Under the pieces are notes generated by a model. It was not told the DNA's origin. It did no database searches and saw only the letters and a list, made by a program, of their open reading frames with translations. This document shows positions 11,665 through 61,639 of a stretch of DNA of 64,000 nucleotides, piece after piece. Numbering within the stretch: position 1 is the stretch's first letter; each line of letters starts with the position of its first letter. This stretch comes from Glandiceps talaboti. Its lineage: Eukaryota; Hemichordata; Enteropneusta; Spengelidae. The translations under genes were made by a program, and so were the position numbers. The DNA is taken from positions 14,331,151 through 14,395,150 of the forward strand of contig NC_135563.1 in NCBI RefSeq assembly GCF_964340395.1. Direction: 5' to 3'.

Positions 11665-12117
11665 CTCCAAAAGTTCAAGAAACAACGTTCTTTTCTACGG
11701 ACTTGATGAGCAGACTAACGAAACTTGGGCCGATTGCGAAAACATAGTTCGTAATTTTATGGTAGAGAAACTTGGTATAATGGAGGCTGCAGTTGAAGAT
11801 AAAATAAACATAGAAAGGACACACAGGATAAACTCAAGACAAAGTACTACTGATACAAGACCAATGATAGTCAAGTTTATATACTACAAATGCCGATCAC
11901 TTGTACTGGATGGAGGTAGACAGAAGTTGAGAGGGTCAAACTATCGAGTTATGAAGATTTCCCACCACATGTGCGCGAAACCAGGTGAAAGTTAATACCA
12001 TTCATGACTCGATCCCGTGATCAATCTAAAACGGTATACCTTAGTTACGATAAATTAGTTATCGATCGGCAAAAGTACACATTTGATGAAACTAAAAATG
12101 ACATTGTTCTTGCCTAA
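11665..12117 (+). pseudogene. LINE A ORF1p remnant (Transposase_22/RRM type)
   Basis: Starts mid-protein with SRNNVLFYGLDEQTNETWAD, then KINIERTHRINSR, RPMIVKFIYYK and LRGSNYRVM, the typical run of L1-type ORF1 RNA-binding proteins. A one-base loss near 11955 shifts the frame. The C-terminal part then continues as DFPPHVRETR, a stop (TGA), and KTVYLSYDKLVIDRQKYTFD, ending at TAA 12115-12117. The coiled-coil N-terminus is missing, so the copy is truncated at its 5' end. The intact protein would bind element RNA as a nucleic-acid chaperone. Confidence 0.8.
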
Positions 12118-12141
12118 CGGTGTGGCCAAACCCAAAGGACA

Positions 12142-15100
12142 TTGAAAAACCAACGGCAAACTATTCCTAGGAGAACAAGGTCTGTTACGTTCTTATCATG
12201 GAATGCTAGAGGACTAAGACAACATTTATCAAATATTGATCTTAAAGAATATCTTTCAAAGTTCACTGTAGTTAATGTTTGTGAAACCTGGTCTAAATCA
12301 CTAGATGAATATTCTTTATTTCTTCAAACCCATAAATGTTTTTCATGCTATAAGGAAAGGTTAAGTCGTTTTGGTCGTCACCCTGGTGGTATTTCAGTTT
12401 TCGTATCTTTAGAGATTAATCCTTATGTTGAACGACTGTACAATCACTGTAAAGATGCAGTATTTTTGCGTATTAGAAAGCAAGCATTTAATGCTATTGA
12501 GGATATTATTTTAGTATGTGTTTATGTACCGCCAGAAGGGTTGTCCTGTTACAGAGACGGGGAGGGAAACGGGATTGAAAGTCTTGAAACTGTGCTGTTT
12601 AAATTATATGTCGATTACACAAATTTCGATTTGATTTTAATGGGAGACTTCAACGCAAGAACTAGTGACTTCATTGCGGAGAGTTTCACAGAAAATGTAT
12701 ATATTTCATTAAATTATGATATCGATAATTTCTCAAGGTTTAGAAAATCACTTGACCGAATTAATAATGTATTTGGGAATTCATTACTCGATTTGTGTTG
12801 CAGTTACGGGCTACACATGTTAAATGGTCGTTTTGAAGGCGACTGTAGAAGTAACTACACCTGTTGTACAACTAATGGTTCAAGTGTGGTCGATTACATA
12901 ATTGTTCAAGACTCGTTGTTCCACCATGTTAGTAATTTTGTCGTTGATGACATTGATTATTCCGATCATTTTCCTATCCATTGTGCCATCACGTTCCCCG
13001 AAAAACTTTCTTGTTCAGACACACTGAGACGATACAGTATCTTGTCAACAATGGTACAAATATACATGGAAACCTGATCAGTCTGATGAATTCATGAGAA
13101 AAATACAAGATGAAGAATCTATGTCTTTGGCTTTAGACTTTCAAGCTGCCATTCAATCTCAAAATATTGAGAATGCCTTGTATATATTTAATACAATTTT
13201 GAGCCGAGCTGCTAGCAGTATGCGGCGGAAATATGACTTTAAAAACAAAAGAAATCTGATACGAGTAAACCATGGTGGGACAATGAGTGTACTTTGTCTA
13301 GGACAAATAAGTTTGAGTTACTCGCAAATTATCGCACCTTGAATAATGAGAACTCCAGAAAAGAATACATTAATGCTAGAAACCAACACAAGTGTCTCTG
13401 TAATTCTAAGCAACAAAATTACAGAAAACAACAACAGACATCTCTTCTAGCTAGTCTGAACGATTCATCATTGTTTTGGTCTGTAATTAAGCGTATCAAA
13501 GGGAACACACGAACACTTTCCTCCTCACAGCAAATAAAACCATCAGATCGGCATAATTATTTTGGCAAACTTTTAAATACGGATGTCAAACCTATGGAGA
13601 ACACGTTTGACCAGAAAATTCAATTAGATTTAAATCAACATGATACAAGTTGTCACCTGTGTGATGCAAATGGATGAACGAGTTGAGTTGAACTCCCCTA
13701 TTTCATTGGATGAGATCACAAAGGCCATACAAAGGCTGAAAAACAATAAATCACCAGGACCTGACCGTTTTGTTAATGAAATGTTTAAATGTAATATTGT
13801 TGGAACTTCTAAGTATTTATGTGATTTGTATAATGGCATTTTAGTTACTGTTAACTTTCCTAAAGACTTGTGTAATTGTATTATCTATCCGTTGCATAAA
13901 AAGGGTCCCACCTCTGACGTTAATAATTACAGGGACATGTCACTATTGTCAGCCACAAGCAAAATATTTACTAACTTTTTAAATGAACGTTTAGTGCAAT
14001 GGACACAGGATTCTAAATTGCTAACTGTAGCCCAAGCTGGTTTCCGTAAATGATACTCCACAGTTGACAATATATTTACACTACATGCGATGGCTCAGAA
14101 GTATCTTTCAAATCGTAAAGGAAGGTTATTCTGTATTTTTGTTGATTTTTCCAAAGCATTCGATTGTGTACGTCATGACTATTTATGGTATAGACTAATT
14201 TCATATGGCCTACATGGTCGTGTGCTTCGTGTGTTACGCTCAATGTACTCAAAATTGGAATCATGTGTATTATGTAATGAAGGCCTCACCAGTTATTTCA
14301 ATTGCTGGGTTGGTACAAGACAAGGCTGTCCTTTACTTTTCAGTTTATTTATTAATGAATTAAGCAATTACACGAGAAAGACTGAACGTGATGGAATATT
14401 TCTGACAGATGATTTTCCAAACATAGGCCTATTAATGTACGCAGATGATGTCTGTGATAGTGCCGATCTACCTATCACTGGTGTATTTAATTTGGATAAA
14501 ACAGAAATGGTGGTATTATCAAAAGTACCGAAAAATGGTACTATTTGGGCAAAAAAAATTGAATGTGCCAAGCACTACAACTTTCTTGGACTTTTGTTGT
14601 CCTCACATTTGTCATGGTCACCTGCCAAAACTGAACTTGCCTCTCAATCCAGAAAGGCATTAACTCAGATACAAATTGTTATAAAGAAACTAGGTGGTAT
14701 GTCCATGCATAATTCATTTAAATTGTTTGACAGTTGTGTAGCACCTGTGCTCTGTTATGGATCTGAAATCTGGGGTCATGAATTCTCCCCAACAATAGAA
14801 AAAAATCATCTCCGTTTTTGCAGGTTTTTATTAGGGGTCGGGAGTAGCACAAATACTGAAGCTATTTTGGGCGAGTGTGGTAGGGTTCCACTTTGTTGTA
14901 CGTACATGAAAAGATGTGTGACATATTGGCTTAAGCTTGTACATATGGATCGTTCTCGTTACCCTAGAGCTGCCTATGAAATGTTAAAGAAATTAGACGA
15001 GGCAGGTAAAACTACTTGGGCTACAAAAATTTAAGAGCTCTTGTTTAAGTATGGCTTTGGTTATGCATGGTTTGAGCAACAGGTTGGAAATGTTGAATTA

Positions 15101-15483
15101 TTTATGTCTATATTTCACCAAAAGATTAACTGATTGTTATCAACAAGAGTGGCACAATATAATTATTGAATCCCCAAGACTAAGGTTTTATGCGATATTT
15201 AAGTCTCAACTAGAACCTGAATTATATTTACAAAATATCCATATATCCAGGTATAAAACAGCATTTAGCTAAATTCCGTTGTTCAAACCATACTTTAGCT
15301 ATTGAGACTGGAAGACATGTCGGTAAAGCTATCACGGACAGAACGTGTATTTTTTGTGAAAATGAAGGTCTAAATGTTCTTGAAGATGAACTGCATATTT
15401 TGTTATTTTGTCCTTTGTACCAGTCTCTTAGAAAGGAACTAATACCAAATTATTTCATACAGTACGTACCCAACACGAGATAA
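12142..15483 (+). pseudogene. LINE A ORF2p: endonuclease-reverse transcriptase, broken
   Basis: The endonuclease covers 12178-13040: FLSWNARGL, CETWS, LMGDFNAR, SSVVDYIIV and YSDHFPIHC, so the catalytic motifs are kept. The frame shifts near 13045 (continuing YTWKPDQSDEFM), near 13270 (PWWDNECTLSRTNKFELL) and near 13660. The reverse transcriptase starts KNNKSPGPDRFVNEMF and has VNNYRDMSLLSATSKIF, then AGFRK followed by a TGA (14051-14053) where the family has glycine. FVDFSKAFDCVRH, GTRQGCP and LLMYADDV follow. Bases are missing after GCP and after the YADD box, where about two dozen residues of the usual spacing are absent. A further stop (15032-15034) and frameshift (near 15255) precede CIFCENEGLNVLEDELHILL, a CxxC...H...C motif. 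Confidence 0.9.
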
Positions 15484-15697
15484 AGCAATAACCTTACTTT
15501 AGACCAGCAATCAACTTACACTTTTTCATTTGTCTGTCTTTTGTATTTAAAGCGTTCTTACTTAGAAGACGTTACTATCTTTGTAATCCTTATTTTATTT
15601 GTCATTGTGTTCCAAAAGTTACTGTAATATTTATCCTCTTTTCGTAGAATGATGGGCGGTGGCCCTATTCTTTTGAAATAAACAAACATATCAACAG

Positions 15698-17467
15698 TTA
15701 TTTATTCAGGATTCATGATAAACATTATATAAATAACGATATTTATCCCAAAAAAATCGACTGGACAGAAAATTTACACATTCGTGTCCTTACATCTTCT
15801 TTGCCATGTTCTGAAATAGCCTATAGCAGCACTAACACTCATCAGGTATCGTGCTAACCACTTCTTGGTTTGATGCGGGATGCCAATCAACTTAAAACCG
15901 GGTATTACACGTTTGTGAACTGATCCTAAACTGCCGGTCACTATGACAACGATTCTACAAAAGAACCCTAGGTTATTAATTTCAAGAGAGAGTGGCATAT
16001 ATTTATCAAATTTCTCTGTGTAACACCTGTCGATGTGACCATCAAATGGAACTGAAACTTCAACTAGGAAAACTTCGTGGCTGGTTGTATCAATGATGGT
16101 TATGTCAGGTCTTATTGCTGTAGTTATGAATGATTCTAAATCTGCTCCAAACATGTGTGGAGTTAAAATAGTGTCTTCTATGACGAGATGAGATACATCT
16201 TTGACAGGAATTTGCTGAAATATCAAATTAACGATTCTATTGTGCCTGTCTTGATACAGTCTTTGGTATTGTGTACATCCATTCAGTACATGTGATACAG
16301 TGTCAGTTGGATGATTACACAAAGTGCATTGTTTATTGTACTGAGTGGGGTAGTATAATGACAGGAGACTGTTGCACTGTAAAAGTTGTAGTCTGCCTCT
16401 AATGATAAAACTAATGATGCTATCTTTTAATTTTAAGTTTGAGAGAAAGTAATTTGAGAGTTTGTGATCAACCTCGGTGGCTTCGCGGACTATTCGGCCT
16501 TGTGATTGTTTTCCTTTCCAGTCCGTAGCGAAGTTTGCAAGGTGACTTTGTTTACACAGTGAGTACACAGTATTTGAATTTGTAGTTGAAACTGTAACTT
16601 CGTTGTCGAACTTCATTATTAGGGTGTAATTATTATCGTCAACTCCTTTACTTAATTGCATTCCCTCACGTACACATAGATCATTCAGATGTACCCAGTC
16701 AGATTTTGGCCAGTTAACTTTGGAGTGTTTCTTCAGATTTCCGTGAGATATTTCATAACCAGTGAAGGAATTGTCTTCAGTAGTTGATGTAGATGCGATT
16801 GTTACTTTTCTCTTGTGCATGTGAAGATTTAAAGATGAACGTGTAGTATTTTGAACCTGCATATCGTCACTATTTAAAACGGATAGTTTGAAAGATATAT
16901 GCTTGCAAGAATAAATTGTTGTTGGATTCAAAATCCCCAAACCTCCTTCAGACAGTGGGCAAAAAAATGTATGAACGAGTGGATGAATTATTTAGACTCA
17001 GCCAGCTTCTCACACATGACACGATTTCATCTTCAAGTTCTTTCAAATTCCGTAAACTGAAAGTTAAATTGGCAAAATAGAAGTTGAGTTTTGGACATCA
17101 CATGATGTTAATTGCCTGATGAAGTTTGGATGTGGTTGGTAATGGTGAAGCGTCTATCTTTTCGAGGGTTACTTTGAAATCTTTGATCACTTCTCTTACT
17201 TGGTACAAGGATGCGGTATTAGTAATATTGATATCGTAGCCAAGATACGTGTATGACTGATCTCTCCGATAAATAGGTAGTGAGGCGCCCTGGATGTTGA
17301 GCTGGATGTCACCAGTGTTATCGTTCGTACTCCAGTTGTTACCTGTCCTTTTACCATGTAGAACGGCACACTTTCGATGTTTCACCTCCATTCCAGTTGT
17401 TTCCATAAACTCGGCGGTTTTCCTCACTGCCTCAGAGATACTCCCACTGTCTGTACCCGACGCACTG
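15698..17467 (-). mobile_element. LINE B: 5'-truncated non-LTR retrotransposon with restriction-like endonuclease (R2/NeSL-like)
   Basis: The sense strand is minus. Its 5' side stops in a (TATG)n array at 17468, and its 3' side ended, before LINE A inserted, in another (TATG)n array (now 11554-11658). The 3' untranslated part contains CCTGAATAAATAACTG. The coding part holds only the region after the polymerase palm, a CCHC motif and the restriction-like endonuclease typical of R2, NeSL, R4 and HERO lineages. Clade assignment within that group needs a tree. Confidence 0.85.
15774..17467 (-). pseudogene. LINE B ORF, C-terminal half: RT thumb, CCHC motif, RLE endonuclease
   Basis: From 17467: GMEVKHRKCAVLHGK, YTYLGYDINI and LEKIDASPLPTTSKLHQAIN, the segment after the RT catalytic site. 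A TGA at 17099-17097 interrupts it, after which CPKLNFYFANLTFSLRNLKE and DEIVSCVRSWLSLNNSSTRS continue. A frameshift near 16950 leads to EGGLGILNPTTIYS. The 388-codon block down to 15774 then has CTLCNHPTDTVSHVLNGC (C-x2-C-x8-H-x4-C) and RPDITIIDTTSHEVFLVEVS with EKFDKY, the PD...E...K pattern of the restriction-like endonuclease. The palm with the catalytic aspartates is absent, so this copy cannot move itself. Confidence 0.88.
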
Positions 17468-17495
17468 ACATACATACATACATACATACATACAT

Positions 17496-17566
<71 letters not shown>

Positions 17567-17688
17567 CATACATACATACATACATACATACATACATACA
17601 TACATACATACATACATACATACATACATACATACATACCTATCGACCGGCCGGCCAGCAGGCCGACCGACCGACCGACCGACCGACC

Positions 17689-17744
<56 letters not shown>

Positions 17745-17765
17745 GGCAGACAGACAGGCAGACAG
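17468..17765. repeat. Compound microsatellite (ACAT)n(AC)n(ACAT)n(ACCG)n(ACAG)n
   Basis: Begins exactly where LINE B coding sequence stops. Tracts in order: ACAT, AC, ACAT, then a short CGACCGGCCGGCC patch, GACC, GACA and GGCA variants to 17765. The junctions look like successive point changes spread by slippage. Confidence 0.95.
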
Positions 17766-19686
17766 AGTTAATTGTTGTTAACGTTGTTTTTTACTAGTAT
17801 TTTCCTAATATCGGGACATTTCAAATAGTTTTCAAATAGTGTATTTTTGTGGTTTATGCTTGTTTTTGATTTTCCTATTTGTTGTACAGGATGTTGTGAT
17901 TATTTTGTAATGTAATACGGTTTAAAAGAAATGAAAACTGAGATTAAGATTAAGACAGATAGACAGAGACAAAATCACAAGATAGCCTTCCTTAGGGAAG
18001 GTAACAACAAGGATAAAATTATACTTACATACCTACATTAATATTTCAATTATTATGTACTGTATTGTAAGCAAATACGGATTGAAACCATGGTAACCAT
18101 GCGTGTAAATCTATGGGGTATTGCCAAACTGGATAGAGTATCAAGTTTCAGTTAAGTCGCACACAAGGACACAATGTTTTTGTTTCGAATTACACAGACA
18201 CTGATAGCGTGCGTGCACGCACATAAAACGTTACATTCGATCTTACAGTGATCATACAATGAGCAGATTTGTGTTTGAATCTCTCGTCTCATCCGGCAGT
18301 GGTGATGATTGATAGCGACATAAAATGTATCATTTTACATGCTTGCTTGCTATCAGTGTCTGTATTGTGTTTATGTGATTCCTAACAAAAAACATCGTGT
18401 GACTGAGACTTTAAAAACGTCGTGCCGCCTGATTGAAACTCTACACTCTCTCTAGTTTGGTAGTACTTGATAATTCTCAGTGTTCCAAAATCTGACGCTC
18501 ATTCACATCAAACACAACAAACCAGTCAAATATGTCTTCCTTACTTCGATAAATGGTTCCAATAATAACCTTTTATTGATAAGAAAAAATGACATATTAT
18601 GATAAGAAGGCAGGTTAGATTCTTGGTATATTTATATGAAGTACTGTAGGAAACATACACTTCAAAGACAGTGAGAAAGTGAAAATTTTAAAGATTTTGA
18701 AGTTCAAGTTTGTGTAGGCAAACGACTATGTATAAGACGTCTTGGCAGTCGGTGTCTCCAAAATCTCAACAACAAAAATGAGAAATGAGGAAAAAAAAAC
18801 AGTTCTCAAATTGACGCTTGTTAAACAATACATTATGATATGGCCTATATACAATAGAATGGATTACGTAACGTTGTAAATAATAACCGATTATCTGACT
18901 TGCACCATCACTGCACGTGACTTGCATCATCATCATCATTGCACATGGAAGAGACACAATCCAAAATGTCATTTTGGCAGAACAACTGACATTATGCAAA
19001 TTAGTCAGTCTAGCGCACATGCTCAATCGGTTTTGAAACCTAACATGGTTGAAACTGTAGGAAATTATGGAGCTGATTGATGACGCATTCTTTAGGGAAG
19101 GAAATTACGTATTACCTCATTTACATATTTAACAAAGGGTTGGCAATTATTCAACAGGACTTGCAAGTTGTAAAGTTCCAATGAAAAATTGCCAACGTTA
19201 TGATACTAGTATGTCAGCAATCTTCAAAACAATACAGTCATGGATTGTGTCGCTACATATAACCGATAGAATTTTGGAGTACCTGCATTTACGAGTCATC
19301 AAACTACGATGTTACAGTATGTTACTCGTCACCTAGGAGCCTTGTCACTACGAGTCGCTAGACGAGTAGTGACAAACCCTTATAAAGTCACGAATTAATC
19401 AGTTCTATATTGTACGAGTATTTTATGACGAATTAATCAGAGTAACTGATCACTTTAGGCATGTCTACATCTACATCTACATATAAATGTTAATAACATA
19501 ATAACAGTATATAGGGGTTTGTGCACCGGAAAAATAATCAAAAAGCCAAAAAGTACAATTTCCTTTCGATTCTTGTCTTTTATGAAAATGTATGATTTGT
19601 TTGTAAATTGATATCATGCCCGTCAGCTCTATATTTTGAGATGAAGTTCTTTTCATTGTTATGTAACTGTTTGGCTCAAACAATTT

Positions 19687-19689
<3 letters not shown>
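17766..19689. other. Intergenic stretch between LINE B and the K2P gene
   Basis: No coding frame or RNA gene recognised. A (CAT)n run lies near 18926-18940. A short duplicated segment (ACGAATTAATCAG) appears at 19391-19403 and 19428-19440. Confidence 0.5.
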
Positions 19690-19754
<65 letters not shown>

Positions 19755-20044
19755 GCATACATACACACGCATACACACACATACACACACACATACACAC
19801 ACACACACACTCACTCACTGCATTCACGCACATGCATGTGCGTACGTACATACATACATACATACATACATACCTACCTACCTACATACATACATACATA
19901 CATACATACATACATACATACATACATACATGCATACATACATACATATACGCACACACATACATGCATGCATGCATGCATACATACATACATACATACA
20001 TACATACATACATACATACATACATACATACATACATACATACA
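19690..20044. repeat. Compound (AC)n/(ACAT)n/(ACCT)n microsatellite 3' of the K2P gene
   Basis: An AC dinucleotide tract to about 19750, mixed ACAC/ACAT, then ACAT interrupted by ACCT (19873-19884) and GCAT (19963-19980). It ends about 60 bp from the K2P stop codon, so it probably lies in or just beyond the 3' untranslated region. Confidence 0.95.
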
Positions 20045-20105
20045 ATATTAGTAATGAAAACAAATAGATGACTTTCTTATTTTGTTACTTGAAGTTTGTT
20101 GATAT

Positions 20106-59546
<39,441 letters not shown>

Positions 59547-60608
59547 AATCACATGTACACTCCAATGTTGCGCCACGATCAATGCTCAACAGTTCAATGT
59601 ACAGTGCGTTATTATTGTTTGAATTCGATTTTTAGCAATTGTTTCAATTCATGTACCAACTTGAAAACCGGAACCAGACCAAATCATTATTAATAAGCTT
59701 TCAAAATGTTTTGAAAATATTTCGTCTTTGCAAGCGGCGACATTCCGATGTATTAATAAAGACCAAATGTCCTATGGACTTGTTTCCTGCTGACACCTTG
59801 CACATTTGTAACTTGCCAATCATGAAATCTCCAGTCGTCACCTGTCTGTATGTTGGGTAGAGAAAAGAAAGAAAGTAGTAAGTAGTGTTTGACTTTGACC
59901 TGTCAAGCGGACAAAGTTATGGTCACTATCAATCATTTGATAGTGTGGTCTCTGGCAATAACTTGCCTGAAATACATTCTGTTCGATTTTTACTACAAAG
60001 CAATAAAACAGATTGCTGCTTTTAACGTAGAGAATGGGGTTGTTCGGAATATATATGGATGGCGGTAGAATATACTTCAGTAAACTTTGATGCTTACAAC
60101 TGCTCTTCGCATATATATGTATATTGCCACGGAAAGCAAGTTATATGCAAACTAAGATAGACACAAACTAAAACTATTGTTCTTGCATGCGTTATATTAC
60201 ACAAGAGGGTGACAGCGATGCCTTGGTCATGTGTACATCCTGTAATCAAGACAGTGTAAATACTTCACAAGGTGGGAGGACCTAGTCACTTTTTACAAAT
60301 CGGTTATCGTGTGAGCGCCATATTTTAGAACATGGGATAAGGGGAGGCCTGGGTCACATTTTATTCTGACTCGTTATGCATGAATTGCCTCAGTAACTTT
60401 GCATTTTTTAAAATACATTTAGCATCATACTACTGCCACATTGGTTAGGGATATGGTTTGGAATAAGGTTAGGGATAGGGATGAGGTTAGCGATAGGTTT
60501 AGGGTTAAGGTTACTTTTAGGGTAAAATTTGGTTACCGCAATATCAGACTATGCAAATCAAATCCGTTGCTGACAACCATTAGGTAAATTAATTGTAATA
60601 GGTATGAT
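59547..60608 (-). other. Upstream region of the distal K2P exon
   Basis: Presumed leader and promoter of the distal K2P exon. No TATA box or other promoter motif stands out. A degenerate GGTTAGGG cluster lies at 60441-60530 (listed separately). Confidence 0.4.
60441..60530 (+). repeat. Degenerate TTAGGG-like cluster
   Basis: Repeated GGTTAGGGATA, GAGGTTAGCGATAGG and TTTAGGGTTAAGG motifs. It resembles an interstitial telomere-like or simple G-rich satellite, but the units are too irregular to be a true telomeric array. Confidence 0.6.
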
Positions 60609-60917
60609 GTTAGGAGATAAGTCACATGTACAGTGGGTTTCGCAGGAGTAAAACGGGAACAGTTGGGTAAGATATATTAAGGATAATGTTGTTGAGATGT
60701 TGACCTTGGTTTCGACAAAATCGGGAGTGTGTCCGTTTAGTTTTTAGGAGTTGATGTTTTGGTGTTCAGCTCAGCCAATGAGATCCAAACACGGGTATTA
60801 TTTAACGCACTGCCGATTTCACACAAGTTCACTCCGGTGGTAATAGTAGTACTTTGGAATTAAATAAGCAAAATCTTCACAAATGTAAAACTTTCAACGT
60901 GGTGGCAGCGGTGGGAT
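60609..60917 (+). mobile_element. Probable LTR end plus tRNA-Leu primer-binding site
   Basis: TGGTGGCAGCGGTGGGAT (60900-60917) is the exact complement of the 3' end of animal tRNA-Leu with CCA, a known priming site of Gypsy-type elements. Upstream sequence ending TTTCA three bases before it would be the LTR. It contains TATTATTTAA (TATA-like, about 60797) and ATTAAATAAG near its end. The left boundary at TGTTAGGAG (60609) is a guess. No gag or pol follows, so only the 5' end of an element survives. Confidence 0.5.
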
Positions 60918-61097
60918 CAAGTCCTTTAAACCACTGATTCTGGGACTAGCGTCTTTTCCATGTCTGACAGTATTTAAACCATGTCTTTGAAATATCTCAA
61001 CAAGGGAAGGGTGATGTTGAGAAAGGAAATTGAGGGAGGGCCACTTTTAGTACGTCGACGGAATCGTGGAGCGTCATATGTTACTCAACAGCCCAGG

Positions 61098-61150
61098 CCT
61101 GAATCCCCCCCCCGGGGGGCCCCGTGTAATTACTGGAAGCTCCCTAATAA
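61098..61150. repeat. C/G runs and dispersed repeat fragment
   Basis: A C run followed by a G run and CCCC (61106-61124), then GTGTAATTACTGGAAGCTCC, which resembles a piece near 9182-9203. A shared dispersed repeat is likely. Confidence 0.4.
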
Positions 61151-61499
61151 ACCCTGAATGACGTTGAATGTGCAGTCATTTGAAGTTGAGAAAAACTCAC
61201 TATAGAGACGCGGTATTATCGTGAGTGTAATTACATCAACACTCCATTGATCGTTATCAACATGTTGTGTTAGCTACAGCCGTCAGATAGTTGACTTTCG
61301 GTGCGGTGTTCGTACGTCTGGTTCACATTACGGGGTGGTTACATGTGATATCTCATGATACTAGTATATCATCATCCTTATACAGGTTGCATGCTTTCCA
61401 AGCAACTGAAATGCTTTTTTTTTTTTTAAATGAATTGTAATGACTTAATTGTAATATCGTACACCCTGAACAGTATGTAACCACTTGTAGGTAGATATT

Positions 61500-61632
61500 T
61501 GTGCGGCTGTTGCACACGTCTGATTGGTACTTGAACAATTTTCACATCGTCGTAAAACACATATTTGTGCAGCTGTGCACGTCTAACTATTGGTATTTGA
61601 ACAATTTTCACATAGTCGTAAACCACAGCCTC
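61500..61632 (-). repeat. In-frame 66-bp tandem duplication
   Basis: The stretch TTGAACAATTTTCACAT recurs at 61531 and 61597, exactly 66 bp apart, and the similarity spans the whole unit. On the minus strand, inside an open frame (61794-61426), the copies read YDYVKIVQIPIVRRAQLHKY and YDDVKIVQVPIRRVQQPHKY. I do not recognise the peptide, and the frame may be non-coding. Confidence 0.6.
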
Positions 61633-61639
61633 TTTTACG

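Larger units (their letters stand above)
11665..15685 (+). mobile_element. LINE A: 5'-truncated APE-type non-LTR retrotransposon
   Basis: A 4.0-kb element carrying the remains of ORF1 (RRM/Transposase_22 type) and ORF2 (apurinic-type endonuclease, reverse transcriptase and a C-terminal cysteine/histidine motif). The 12-bp sequence ACATATCAACAG occurs exactly on both sides (11653-11664 and 15686-15697), marking a target-site duplication. The 3' end closes with TTTTGAAATAAACA and has no poly(A) tract. The organisation suits the CR1/I/L1-type lineages; the clade cannot be settled by eye. It is inactive: at least four frameshifts and several stops. Confidence 0.9.
11653..15697. repeat. Target-site duplication of LINE A
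   Basis: Exact 12-bp direct repeats ACATATCAACAG at 11653-11664 and 15686-15697, each abutting an end of LINE A. Removing the insert joins the (ACAT)n array to the 3' end of LINE B. Confidence 0.8.

Noticed and set aside
60900-60975. tRNA-Leu gene or pseudogene on the minus strand
   Set aside because: Only the acceptor-end complement matches. The T-loop and the remainder of a tRNA do not follow, so a primer-binding site fits better.
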